NCBI RefSeq assembly: GCF_000203815.1
Contig: NW_004457737.1
Coordinates: forward strand, 1,674,001 to 1,738,000
Source: Cavenderia fasciculata
Taxonomy: Eukaryota > Evosea > Eumycetozoa > Acytosteliales > Cavenderiaceae
DNA length: 64,000 nt
Reading direction: 5' to 3'
Of this stretch, positions 11,033-22,600 are shown one piece after another (position 1 is the stretch's first letter; each line of letters starts with the position of its first letter). The notes beneath the pieces were generated by a model. It was not told the DNA's origin. It did no database searches and saw only the letters and a program-made list of their open reading frames with translations. The translations under genes were made by a program, and so were the position numbers.

Positions 11033-13047
11033 CCTTGCTAATAATGTTGTAGTAATAGTAAAACTTATTACTTTATATATATATTTATATATTTTATATC
11101 TATCTCTTCTCTTTCTTTCTTTCTATATCTTTTTTTCTTTTACTTTTAGTTTAGTGATAGATATATTATATATATATTAACTCTTGTTTGTTTGTTTGTT
11201 TGATATTATTTTAACTGCCGTATTCTAGTTCTTCTCTCTCTTTTGTTTTTAATTAATATATTAATATTTTTTTGTTTGTTTTGATTATTCTAATTTATTT
11301 TGTGGTTTGTGGTTGGTTAAAGAAGGGTGGTGTAAGAGCTAATTTAAATGCGCCTTTTTGTTCTCTTGCTAGTAGTAATAGATGATGATGTTGTTGTTGA
11401 TATTATTGTTTTTGTTATTGCTATTAATGTTGAGAGTGCAATAAGATGAGATATTTAATCAACGACGATCGTTTGTGTTGTTTGTGTGTGTGATATAGAT
11501 AGATTGTTGTAATATAATATTTGTATCCTCCTAATATTTCAATCAAGCAGGTTTAGCACACAAAAAAATGTCGAAAAAATCCATTTTTTTTTAATTTTTT
11601 TTTCGGACGTCCAAAATTAAATTGGATCGTTGGGGTGGTTCAGTAGGATTTTTTTACTCATCTTGACCAACCAATAAAATATCAAGTCGACAATGTAGTT
11701 AGTTTTTTTTATAAATTAAAAAAAAAGTTTTCAAAAAGAACTACACATTTCAACTTTCAAAATTTCTTTTCAAGAACATTTTAAAATTGATATAGATTCA
11801 AATTTCAATGGATAATATTTTAATTTTTATTATTTAATAAAAAAAAAATTGAAATTAATTAATTTTCTAGAAACATGGAAAAGAAGACAATTTCCTTTTT
11901 TGAATAAAAAGAATATCTTGTTGTTTTGAGCAGGGACTGTGACGAGCTTTTGTCCACTAGGTTGTCTATTTATTTCGCAACAAGAAGCTGAGCTAAAAGA
12001 TCATCCCTTTTTTTCTATATCAAGGACTGTGTTTGGTAGAAATGATTCTTTATGTTTCTTTAGACAACCAACCCTTTCTCTTTCTCTATCTATCTGTTTG
12101 ATGTTGTTATTTTTATCTAGTTTGCTATAATTAGTTTTTTTTGTTTGGAGAAATCATTAAAAATCATAATAGTAGTAGTAATGGGCATAATATTATCAGT
12201 CATCAACATCATCAAGAATTTAAAAAAGAATCAACATCATCTAGGAGAATTTGAACCCTGATAATAAATTATTAAAAATTAATTTTTTATAATCCATCTT
12301 TTTTTTTGCAAATTATACCAAGGTATGATATCAACACTCTAAAACAGTAAATAGTAGAAGTAGAAGTAGAAGTAGAAATAGAAATAGAAATAGAAACTTT
12401 CAAAGTTTATTTTTGCCCATCATATCCCTCCCTCTCGTTTTTCTTGTGTGAAACCCCCACCATCCATCCCTCCACGACATACTCAATTAATTTTTTACAT
12501 CGAGATAGAGAGAAAGAGGGTTAATTACATTGTAACTTTGGTTGACAATGTTGCCCCACTAATTTTCCTCTCTTCTTTGATAATTAGTATATACTTCATT
12601 TTCATTATTGGAAGCAAATTTAGTCGATAGTCGACTAGTATGGGGCGAGGAGGAGGAGGAGGAGGAGTAGTCCATTAATTAATCTATCAATTATCACACC
12701 CTTTTAATATGATTCACCACTGTTTTCTCCCTTCCCACCATTCATTCACCATTTCGTCATTCTTCATCATGAATCAATCTCATATTTCCACCACCTCTCC
12801 TCCTCTTCGTCATCCCTTACCTCGACAACAGCCTCCCCATATATCTATTTTTTTTTTTTCCTATGTTCTCATTGTGTACATTAAAAAAAAAAAGAGAGAT
12901 GAGTATGCCAAAATGATGAATAGTGTTTATAACCCTCATATTTATTAATAAACAAATTATCCTTTTCCAATTTAGAAAATAGATTCTAAAAAACATCACA
13001 AGATACCCTCCATTACTTTTTGTTTTTTTTTTGAAAATCCCTTTATC
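11033..13047. other. 2-kb divergent intergenic region
   Basis: Lies between the divergent PP2C and the unknown protein at 13048, so it should hold both promoters. It is AT-rich with poly-T blocks, TTTG tetranucleotide runs (about 11180-11205), TAGAAG/TAGAAA hexamers (about 12350-12395) and a GGA run (12645-12668). The short ORFs inside have biased composition and are probably chance. No RNA gene seen. Confidence 0.6.
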
Positions 13048-14775
13048 ATGTCCGATCATCGTCATAATCATTTTGATCTAAATAATAATAATAATAATAA
13101 TAATAATCTTCATCATAATCATTTTGAAACTAATCATAACCATAATCATTTTGATTTGAATAATAATAATCTTCATCCATATGTAAATCATGATCATCAT
13201 CCAATTCATTCAACTTCAAATTCAAATTCAAATTTAAATGTACATATACCAATTCAAGATGATGTTAGTTCAAATAGTTCAATTTCCAGTAGTTCAAATT
13301 ACAGTAATGGTTCCATAAGTGGTTCCAACAGCAGTTCTTCTGGACAATACCAAGTTTTTGAATTTTTTGGTACACCTATCATTCCATTATTATCGTTTCT
13401 TCAAAACTCTGTAGATTATATCAATTATAGAGCAACAAGGGAAGGAGAGATATCTCCATCCATCTATAATGATGCAACTAGAATTCAAGTATTGAATCTA
13501 TTGGATATCCGAAAAGTGGTCATGGCCAACATTAAACTGGTCGACCATGTTTTCAATATGTCTGGTGACCCAGAGTTTGGTATTCAAATCATTCTATCAA
13601 AATCTGACCTCACCCTAGTCAACATGATATCCATTGGCTATTTGTTATTGGTCCTCAGAATCTACCCAACTCTATTGGCCAACATTGACAAATTCTTTAA
13701 AAGTATTCTTAGTCCCCAAGGATTCCTCACCTACCAAGAGGAATGTAACCTCATGAAAAAAAACATCGTCACTCATTTTGACACTCAATTCTTTTGGTGT
13801 TGGATAGAACATTTCTCACACGGTCATATGGGAGCTCTATACAAAGGGATTAGTAGTCTTTGTGCAGACTATAACGCCAAGTATCCAGAATCGCAAATCA
13901 ATTTCCCATTCAATGTTTGTAGTTTTTCTCCTGCTACCTCCACCACTGACTTTTCCAACCACTCGGACCCCACCACCTCGACGGCCGCTTACAATAGTAA
14001 TGAAACTACACCGGCAGTGTATAGTACAAGCAGTCAAGAGGATACCCAAACCATGATGGAAGACGAGTTGATAGACGACCAAGAATACAATAGTGAGCGA
14101 GAGTCCATATCCTATTGTCTACCGAAAAACCTTTGGCATTTAAAACAAAACGAACAAATTGAGAAACGTGTACTTGACTATCTCACTTTCGAAAACCAAC
14201 AATTCACCGTCGAAGGATGCAATGCATTCTCGGAAACATCATCACTATCGTTTACCGAATACATGGATAATATCCTATTCAAAATCCGGTCTTCATTCGA
14301 ATCAACCCTTTCCATCTACCTCTCGACTTCGTCGTTTTACTGGTTTGACAACTCTGGACTGGCACAATACATGTTGTACTGTATCAATGTCCAAAAGACA
14401 ATCCATGCAATGTCCAATGTCAACCGCGAAGGTAAAGAGAGAATATTCGATTACATGACCACTGTTGACGACCATTGGAAGTACCGAACCAGAAGTATCA
14501 CATCAACCAAAGAATGTGAAGAAAAGAAAGAAATCCTTCTCAAAGACATTGAACAAGAAACAAACCATCTAAAGGAAATTCAATCACCAAATCAAAATAC
14601 CTTGGATCGATTGGCTACCCTTCAATCCATCAATCAATACATTCGAGATAACCTTGCATCCATCAATTCAAATCACGATACAAAACCAGAAAATAATTAT
14701 TATTCTGTTGATGTTTTGGAAACAAAGTTTAATGATTTAATTGCTGGTTATAATCATGTAATCCGTAAAAATTAA
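13048..14775 (+). CDS. Unknown 575-residue Asn/His-rich protein
   Basis: I do not recognise this intronless gene. The first ~110 residues are Asn/His/Ser repeats (HNHFDLNNNN and variants occur three times). From about residue 105 to 300 there is an ordered, mostly helical region starting YQVFEFFGTPIIPLLSF, and with a hydrophobic stretch MISIGYLLLVLRIYP. A Ser/Thr-rich linker with acidic residues follows, then a second ordered part (about 355-570) containing two Phe/Tyr-rich helices and a charged coiled-coil-like segment (ECEEKKEILLKDIEQE). No signal peptide, zinc ligands or catalytic motif can be seen. The length of uninterrupted frame and codon use support a real gene. Confidence 0.8.
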   Translation: MSDHRHNHFDLNNNNNNNNNLHHNHFETNHNHNHFDLNNNNLHPYVNHDHHPIHSTSNSNSNLNVHIPIQDDVSSNSSISSSSNYSNGSISGSNSSSSGQYQVFEFFGTPIIPLLSFLQNSVDYINYRATREGEISPSIYNDATRIQVLNLLDIRKVVMANIKLVDHVFNMSGDPEFGIQIILSKSDLTLVNMISIGYLLLVLRIYPTLLANIDKFFKSILSPQGFLTYQEECNLMKKNIVTHFDTQFFWCWIEHFSHGHMGALYKGISSLCADYNAKYPESQINFPFNVCSFSPATSTTDFSNHSDPTTSTAAYNSNETTPAVYSTSSQEDTQTMMEDELIDDQEYNSERESISYCLPKNLWHLKQNEQIEKRVLDYLTFENQQFTVEGCNAFSETSSLSFTEYMDNILFKIRSSFESTLSIYLSTSSFYWFDNSGLAQYMLYCINVQKTIHAMSNVNREGKERIFDYMTTVDDHWKYRTRSITSTKECEEKKEILLKDIEQETNHLKEIQSPNQNTLDRLATLQSINQYIRDNLASINSNHDTKPENNYYSVDVLETKFNDLIAGYNHVIRKN

Positions 14776-14831
14776 AATAAAATTGATCAAATATTGTACA
14801 TAGTCAAATCAATACACTTTTTTTTTTTTGT

Positions 14832-15945
14832 TTATTTTAAAGTTTTAGAAAAATCTAATAATTGTTTAAATTTTGATTCAATATGATCTGTAATTAATTT
14901 GTATCTTAAATATCTTGGGTCTTGTCGATAGGGTAATGTCATATTATCTAATAGTTGTTGTTTAGTTTGTTGGTCAATCTCGGTATTTAAAAGATGGTCA
15001 CATGTAAAAGGTTTACCAATGGTAATATCAATACTTTTAAATACACGTGGAATAGGTAGTTTACCCAATGGCATGGATTTATCCAACCCAGTGTGATATA
15101 TTGGTAAAATCAAAGGTGATACCTTTGACTCTGCTATCATTCTACCAATACCCCATTTAAATCTTAACAATTCATCTGATTGATTTACCTTTGCCTCTGG
15201 AAACAAATGTACCCATTGACCATTTTCCAATTTTTCAATACCAATATCAATTGCATCTTGAAATACTCCATCTCCTCTAATTGTTTTAATCTAAATAATA
15301 TAAAAAGTAAATAAACCATAAATATCATATGTACATTATATTTATATTATATGTTATGTTTTTAATCACATATGTGGTTCAACATACACATTTACCAAGA
15401 GTAAATATTTTTGAATAAATTGGATTTGTAAAGAGAATATTTGAAGCGGCCAAAGTCCAACGCATATGAATTGGATTGCATAATGTATCAAAGGGTAATA
15501 ATCGACCCCATAAAATAGGGTCATCTAAATTACACATATGATTTGATATTGTTACAAGTGGTCTTGGAAGTAAAGGTGGTATTTGTACAACATTACTATT
15601 AATATTATTATTATTATTATTTCCAATGATTCCATTTGATATTAGTTGATCAATATCAGATGATTTGAATGTATTGTCAAAAGTGATACATTTGTTCATA
15701 TCAACTATTCTTTTGTTCATCACTGATTCAAAATGCTTTTGACCATGTATCTTCCATAGATTTAAACTTGACCAAGCTTTACATGTTAATCCTATACATT
15801 AAAATAAACAATATTGTTATTCAAGGTCGTTCCGACGACATAGATGCATGTGACCTTAACCTTCCTTACCTACAGTTGTAAAAGCTAGTTTACTCAAGGT
15901 TTTTGGTTGTGGTACAAATATAGGATTATTAACTATTCTTTTCAT
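14832..15945 (-). CDS. Tafazzin-type monolysocardiolipin acyltransferase
   Basis: Remodels cardiolipin acyl chains in mitochondria. Exons are about 15870-15945, 15388-15791 and 14832-15290, giving 312 residues, the size of human tafazzin. The acyltransferase signature HMCNLDDP (HX4D), preceded by VTISN, is followed by HMRWTLAASNILF, the tafazzin-like FTLGKC, IRGDGVFQ and WVHLFPEAKVN, where most acyltransferases have FPEG. The substitution of Ala for Gly in FPEA is modest. A loop after residue 60 has an Asn tract. The protein N-terminus (MKRIVNNPIFVPQPK) is basic but short. Function as tafazzin rests on the LGKC, RGDGVFQ and HLFPE set. Confidence 0.92.
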
Positions 15946-16346
15946 CTTTGTATCATCACTATTAAGTAAAGTTAGTGTTCATTGAAATCTACTTTTAAAA
16001 CAGAATGGAAGTGTCATTCACCTCTCTTTCCTATTGTCTTCCTTTTCTTTCTTTTCTTTTTTTTTTTTTTTTTTTGTTTTTTTGTTTGTCAATTGATCCG
16101 TTGAAAACTAAAAAAAATCCTCTCTATTCTTCTTCTTCTTTTTCTATTCGACTTTATAGATAATAATAGATAGTAGTAGTAATTGTAATAGTTGTAAATT
16201 GATTGTTTTGTAATTTTAAAATATATTTATTTAACAAAAAAGAATAGATAGGAATTAGATAGATAGATTAGATAAAAGAATAGAATAGACTAGATAGAAC
16301 AAACAAAAACAAACATAACAACGACGAAGACGACGATCGAAAAAGA
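15946..16346. other. Divergent promoter region, tafazzin / SR protein
   Basis: About 400 bp of AT-rich DNA between two divergent genes, with a T-run near 16058-16075, TTCTTCTTCTTT (about 16130) and AGATAGATTAGATA repeats just before the SR-protein ATG. No other gene is seen. Confidence 0.6.
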
Positions 16347-18298
16347 ATGTCATTGTATATTGGAAAACTATCAAATGAAACAAATCGTAAAGATCTAAAT
16401 GATCTATTTTCAAAATATGGTACAATAACTAGAAATGATGTAAAGCAAGTAGGTGGCAAATGCTTTGCTTTTATCGAATTTAAAGAAAGAAGAGATGCTG
16501 ACGACGCAATGAAAGCTTTAAATGGTATATAGTCATTATACAGATGAATAATCAAAACAACTACTTTTCGCGACACTAACACAATCATTGTAATGTCATA
16601 TGATAGGTTTAAATCTCCATGGAGTTAAAATGTGTGTAGAATGGGCTAAAGGTGGTAAAGCTGGTAAGTACATTCTCTTTATAAATTATCTTTGGTATAT
16701 GTATATACGTATATATCTTGTTTAATCAAGAGATCATTATCATCGTCACGTCTTACAACGTGGATTGAATCGAGATTGCTTTTAATTTTCCGAAATCCGA
16801 AACAAATCAGATGTTAATCTCAAAATATGACTTCTTTGTCAAATATATATATTACTCTTTTTTTTTTTTTTTTTTTTTTTTTTTACTATCTATAAAGAGT
16901 GTGGTTCTCCTCTTCCTCTAAAGGGATTCCTCTTCTTCCTATAAATTATATATATATATATATCTATTCCTTTGCTCTGGCCTGTGCATCCAAGGGGCAC
17001 ACTGCCACCCTCTCCTTTGTTGTTGGTTTAACTTTACACAAGTTTAAGTTTCACAATTTACAAAACTTGCCAAGTTTGAAACCCAACACATCGTGTGAGG
17101 GTACTCCTTCCTTTTCTGTCTGTCCTTCCATTTTTTTGCCAATTGCCAAAGGTCCGTCCGTCAGTTCTGCATTGTCTAGGGGTCTTTTTTAATTTTCAGA
17201 AAGCCAGACGTTTAAAGCAGCTGATAGACTGGACCTTGCTCGCCTGCCTTGGTTATTCCTTCCTTAGTTTCAAAGAGATGAAGCTAGCTCTGCCTACTGC
17301 TGATGCTGTGCCGACTGTGTACAGTGCGTGCTCGTGCTCTCTCTCTCTTTCAAAAGGAAGGAATAAACCAGTCCACCGGTGTGCTTCTTTTCTTGATTTT
17401 CTGTCTTGGCCTCCACCCACTACCTCCCCTTATCATCCATCCGTCTACCCCTTCCTCTCCCCCTCTGTGTCCTTGTCGTCCTCCCTTGTTTTGTTGCCCC
17501 TCTTCTATGTCTCTTTACATATATATATATACCGAAAACAATAAAACCAAATCAACTTATATATTAATGAAATAATCTTATCTCTCTTTCTTTTAATTTA
17601 CATTAGTCGTAAATAATAAATGTTTCACATGTAACCAAGAAGGACATTGGTCAAAAGAATGTCCAAACAAGGGAAAGCGATCCCGAAGTAGAACACCATC
17701 ACGCGAGAGAGAGAGGGAGAGATCGAGAAGCAGGGGAAGACGTTCACCCAAACGGGACAAGCGATACAGATCCTCTTCACGCTCAAGAGACAGAGAAAGA
17801 CGTAGAAGAAGCAGAAGAGACCGTTCAAGAGACCGTTCTAGAGACCGTTCCTACTCGAGGGATCGTTCCAGAGATAGATCCAGAGATCGTTCAAGAGACC
17901 GTTCTAGAGACCGTTCAAGAGACAGAAAAGAGGATCGTTCCTGGTCACGCGACAGATCCTACTCGAGAGATCGTTCAAGAAACAGATCAAGAGACAGAAA
18001 TAGAAGAGATAGAAATAGATCAAGAGACAGAAAGCGATATAGATCATCGTCTAGAGATCGTTCAAGGGATCGATCAAGAGATAGAAAAGATAGAAAAAAA
18101 AGAGATAGATCAAAAGATAGAAAGGACAAGGATAGATCTAGATCAAGAGATAAAAAACGTTCATCAGGCAGTAGAGATTCCTCTCCAACAAAATCAAATG
18201 AACCAACAAATGCAAATAGTAGTTTAGATCATTCAAATGATAATAATCATCAAAATGGTTCAAATGGTCATGAAAATGGAAATGGAAATGGAAAATAA
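16347..18298 (+). CDS. SR splicing factor, RRM + CCHC zinc knuckle + RS tail (9G8/RSZ type)
   Basis: Pre-mRNA splicing factor, 308 residues. Exons are 16347-16524, 16607-16663 and 17607-18298; phases agree, and the last exon has no ATG of its own and is easy to miss. Residues 1-77 form an RRM (MSLYIGKL as RNP2, KCFAFIEF as RNP1). Then comes one CCHC knuckle, CFTCNQEGHWSKEC, and a ~170-residue RS domain of SRDR/SRDRS repeats ending in an Asn/Gly/His-rich tail. This order is that of SRSF7/9G8 and plant RSZ22. The second intron is 943 bp, roughly ten times the local norm, pyrimidine-rich in its second half, with (TA)n and a 24-T tract. Confidence 0.93.
16664..17606 (+). other. Unusually long intron of the SR gene
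   Basis: Bounded by GTAAGT and CATTAG. Most introns in this window are 50-100 bp, the next longest about 305. The interior is not plain AT: about 16900-17520 is C/T-rich with much higher GC and has many CCTCC, CTTCC and TCTCT runs, the kind of sequence bound by pyrimidine-tract proteins. Two overlapping plus-strand ORFs inside are low-complexity Pro/Ser/Leu and unlikely to be proteins. Families of this SR type often regulate themselves through an alternative exon within such an intron. Confidence 0.8.
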
Positions 18299-18589
18299 AA
18301 AAAAGATAGATAGAGTAAGAAGAGGAATCCAACAAACAAACAAACAAATAATAATAATAATAATTTTCATACCTTTAATTTAATTTAATTAATTCAACTC
18401 AACAACAACAAAAACATTAATATAATATTTAAAAATTATTTAATAAACAACAACAACAACAACAATTATAATTATAAAACAACAAAGAAGAAAGAATATT
18501 TTTTTTGAGGGTTGGTAAAAAAAAAAAAAAAAAAAAAGGTTAATCCCTTGTTTTTTTTTTTATATTTAAATAAAATATATATGTTGTTA

Positions 18590-19667
18590 TTAGAGATCGG
18601 TGAAATTTACAGTTACTTGTTCTTTTGGTAAAAGGTTTTTTTTCATTTGATACATTCTTTCATCGGCACATTTGATCAACTTCTCGGTTGAAGTAGATTG
18701 AGATTTGGTAAATACAACACCACCAAAGGATAGAGATACCTTGATGTTTGTTTCGTTGGTGAGGTTGATACAGTCGGAAGATACACTTGATAAAAAGCCA
18801 TCGATAAATTGGTTGGCATGTTCGGTCGATTCAACGTTGCGCTTGACAATGAGGAACTCATCGCCAGAAAGTCTGACTGGAAGGACAGACTCATCGGCAA
18901 GTTGTTGGAAACGATTGGCTACTGATTTGAGGACAACATCTCCATTGTCGTGTCCATAGGTATCATTGATTTGCTTAAAGTGATTGAGGTCGATAAAAAA
19001 GATGGAACAAAGGTCAGATGAAGACTTGTTACAAAACTTTTCAATCTTGTTATTGAGACGGTATCTATTTTGGAGACCGGTGAGTGGGTCGTGAGTCAAG
19101 GTATCTCGAGTACCTGAGTTGTTGTTTCTCTTGGCTATTGTCGAGAATGATTCCTTGAAAGATGCCAGTGGTCGGGTCATACTTTCCCGAGAGACGGTAG
19201 TTGGAAGAGGAGTTCTTGCACTTGATTTGAATGTCGCTTGGAGTAAATGGATTCATGGAAGAGGCGATCATATTATGGAGGACGACTGGGTCGATTTCGT
19301 GCGATTGACAAAACTCTTCGATAAAAATAAAACCTTCGTTGCTTTGCAAGTCAGACTTGTTATTGTTGTTGTTGGATGAAAGTGGGTTGGTGCTTTTTAC
19401 AATACGCTTGTGGAAGTTGATTTCCAATATGGTGATGGCTGGTGTGAGGGAGAGGATTTCCATAAAGTGACTGGCTGAGCGAGTCAACTTTTTTTCACGC
19501 TTGTGAACAGTATATAAGAGGACAATTATGCAAAAGGCCATGTAAAAATAGTTGGATGGAAATAATGATGTTGGGAATCTTGTAAGTGAATCAAAACCTG
19601 CAAAATTGTGTCTATGTAAGGCCTCGCCCATCATTGGATAACGGAAATAAATATTTTCAATTGCCAT
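18590..19667 (-). CDS. dgcA: GGDEF diguanylate cyclase (DgcA-type), with an apparent frame break
   Basis: Would make cyclic di-GMP, the stalk-inducing signal known in Dictyostelium from DgcA. The N-terminal part (from 19667) has a membrane helix (YFYMAFCIIVLLYTV, about residues 40-55) and a PAS-like end (KYDPTTGIFQGIILDN). The GGDEF domain runs to 18590 with HDPLTGLQNR, FFIDLNHFKQIND, YGHDNGD, RLSGDEF and LSFGG. SGDEF replaces GGDEF, a variant found in some active enzymes; no RxxD inhibitory site precedes it. The two parts lie in different frames, needing a one-base shift near 19110-19085. No GT-AG intron of suitable length was found, so a sequencing error, a real mutation or a shift site are the options. 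If joined, the length is about 358 residues. Confidence 0.85.
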
Positions 19668-22600
19668 TTTTTTAAATGTAATTATTGGTGGGGGTGGTGA
19701 TCGATTAAAATTTAAACTTCGTAGTTTGTTGTTGTTGTTGTTGAGGAATTAGTTTTCAACGCTTTTTGTTATTTGTTATTATTGTTGGTTGATTAATTAA
19801 TTGATTAATGATTAGAAAATAAAAATCAAAAGGTCTATTTATACAAAATGGAGGGATGGGAAGGATGGGATCAATTGGTGAAGAGTTTGTTGATTGATTG
19901 ACTGATCTGGGATTATGGAGTGTTTGTTTTTTAGTTGGTGGGTAGGGATGGTGTTGGTTGGGAGGATGGATGGTGTACAAGAGAGAAGAATCTAAATTGG
20001 AGAGAGAATAATAGAGAGTTGTTAATATATAATATCAAGAAGAGGATTTAAAGGAAATACAATGGAGGAGATGGGTGGGATGATGATTCGAATAGATGAT
20101 TGATTGATGATGATTTTGTGTAGATGGAGAGTGGGGCGATTGGAATATCGCTTGCGATTAGAGAGGGTAGGGATATTGCCAATAAATCCCACACCATGTT
20201 GAAGTTATGGGTATTTCAAGCGGCGTCCACCCCATCTCTACGACAGTGTCGCACCATACTGGCAAGTGACACACCCGGCCATCCAACCCGGCCGGTGATG
20301 GATGGTGACATGCCAATGGTGATCGGAGGAGGAGGAGGTGAGTGAGACTGTTGGCAACTCTAAAACCACTGTGTTGTTCCTGCTGCTGCTACTATGCTTC
20401 TCTTTGTTGGTGTACGTTCGCACATAGATGGAGCTCCCTTAAACATCTCCCACCAGATTAGCATAGGGATATTATGATTAATTAATTATCTTTTTAAACA
20501 GATACTTTGTTGTGCTGCTCGTGTTGCCAATAGCAACAATCACATATTTGGCATTTGTGCCTGTTACCCCTACACGTTTGGAATATTTCATGTGCACAAA
20601 CTATTGGAGTGAAAACTGCTGACTCCAATTTTAGGGTAAATTTCCGAAACGAGGAGGAAACAGGGCAACCATTTATCACCCATCCCAGCAATACAACAGA
20701 CAACAGACAACAGTATAAACAACAATAACAATAACAATAATAATGATAGTCTATCCACACCAGCACAAGCACAATTGCCCGCTGGAAACTAATGTCCCCA
20801 GATCAACTATTTGTTGATTGAGTGGTGAGCGAGTTTAAATTTGATTGGATTGTTGGTGTGTATTTTTTTTTCTTAATGGGTGGCGAATGGCAATTGATTG
20901 ATTCCATCATCCCAATCCATCACCCCGCCAGAATTAACGACTACATCATGAATAAACAACACCCCTTTGATTGTTTTTTTTTTTCCTATCCAAACCCCCT
21001 CCCGCAACGCACCACTGCTCTTCCTGCTTTCCAGCTGCGCACATTATCAAGAAGTGTAAACGATATCGTTGGTTGAATGGATGGATGGATGGACGGACTG
21101 TTGGTAAAGTGGTAGTAGTGCTTTTAGAGTAAAAGTGTTTTTAAAATCGTTTAAAAAATGATATCATGTCAGATCAGCAAACTGATCAAAACCAGATGCT
21201 ATCAGATCAAAAAAAACAAAACACATACAATTTAAATTCTAGGTTAATTATTATTTTTTTTCAAGAGTATCTTTTATCTTTCAAATTATATTCCCATCTG
21301 ATCGTCCTGAAAGAAAAACAAGAACAAATTTGGATGGATAATAGAAAGTGATGACCCTATCCAAAATAAAATTAAAAAGTGAAATAGATCTATTCCTCTG
21401 TCATGATTGCCATGCAGACTATCCTTTTTTGAAATCTATGAAATTACAATTCATCTCGTGTGGTGATGTTATCATCTAGAAAGACATCGCGATGGTATAT
21501 TTTTGTGATTGATAGACATAGTTTCATACTGCAGCCATGTTGATCTATTATTAGATCATAGAAAAACACTGGCAACACATAAAGAAGAAGAAGAATGGAT
21601 GGATATGGGTGTATGCGTGTGGGAGAGTGTTATGCTAAAAAGCATGTTTACGTTTGTGTACGTATAACAAATAAAGCAAATAATAAATGGTGGGTGTTTA
21701 CACACGGAAAAGAAATTCGCACAAATCGATGGGTGGATGGATGATTAATATAACACATCTTGATAAGGATTGGATTATTGTTTGAAAATATTCGAATGAC
21801 TGTTGACTTGGATACCAACAATCAATCAGTGTGTGTGGAGAAAGAGGAGGACATGGATAGTGTGGTGGGTTGGTTGTTTAGTTGGGAGGAGGAATTGTAC
21901 TTACAGAATTACAACAGACAATTATAGCTATATACGATCGTTACCAATATTACAAGAACAATTTTTTTAGTAACACAAAGATGGAGAGCATACACTTTGA
22001 ATTATTACCAATTGCGAAGGGACAAGATATTAATGTGACAGACAATTAATATTGATTGATGAACCGAAGAGAGTGAAGGAATCTTTGGATTGGATTAGAT
22101 TAAAAAATTATTATTATTATATCTGATTAAAAATATTTTTGACCGGTGGCGGTAATATTATTATTATTATTTTAATGTACTGTACTGGTTAGACAAGATT
22201 AATAAAGATTTTAAAGATGGAATATTATAATGCAACAATAATAATTTGAATAAATTAATCTGACTGTCTCTTGTTGGCTGGTTGTTTGCGTCTAATAAAT
22301 AGTACACTAGTCACCTATGAGCAGACACACATGAATGCATGCATACATGTCAATGTTTGTTGGGTTTCGATGGTGCTGGGTTAACTGTTTGGTTTAACAT
22401 TAGTAGGTAAAAGAGAGATTACATTGTTTAAGGAAATGGAAACATATAGTAGTAGTAAAACAGATACAAGGATTATACGGTATGGATATGGACGTGCCGA
22501 CGTTAACGGGGGGAAATTACATTTCGTTTCATACAATAGGTAAAAGGATCATATCCAATATGTGATTGTCCATTCCCTTTGCTGTGGAGCATGTAAAGTA

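Noticed and set aside
16899-17575. Overlapping ORFs in the long SR-gene intron
   Set aside because: Compositionally biased Leu/Ser/Pro translations of pyrimidine-rich DNA, no start context or family; better explained as intron.
20124-20423. ORFs in the GC-richer block of the gene desert
   Set aside because: Both strands give similar-length ORFs and neither resembles a family; GC content alone explains the lack of stops.
21075-21095. GGAT repeat run as CRISPR-like or minisatellite array
   Set aside because: Plain tetranucleotide microsatellite; no spacers.
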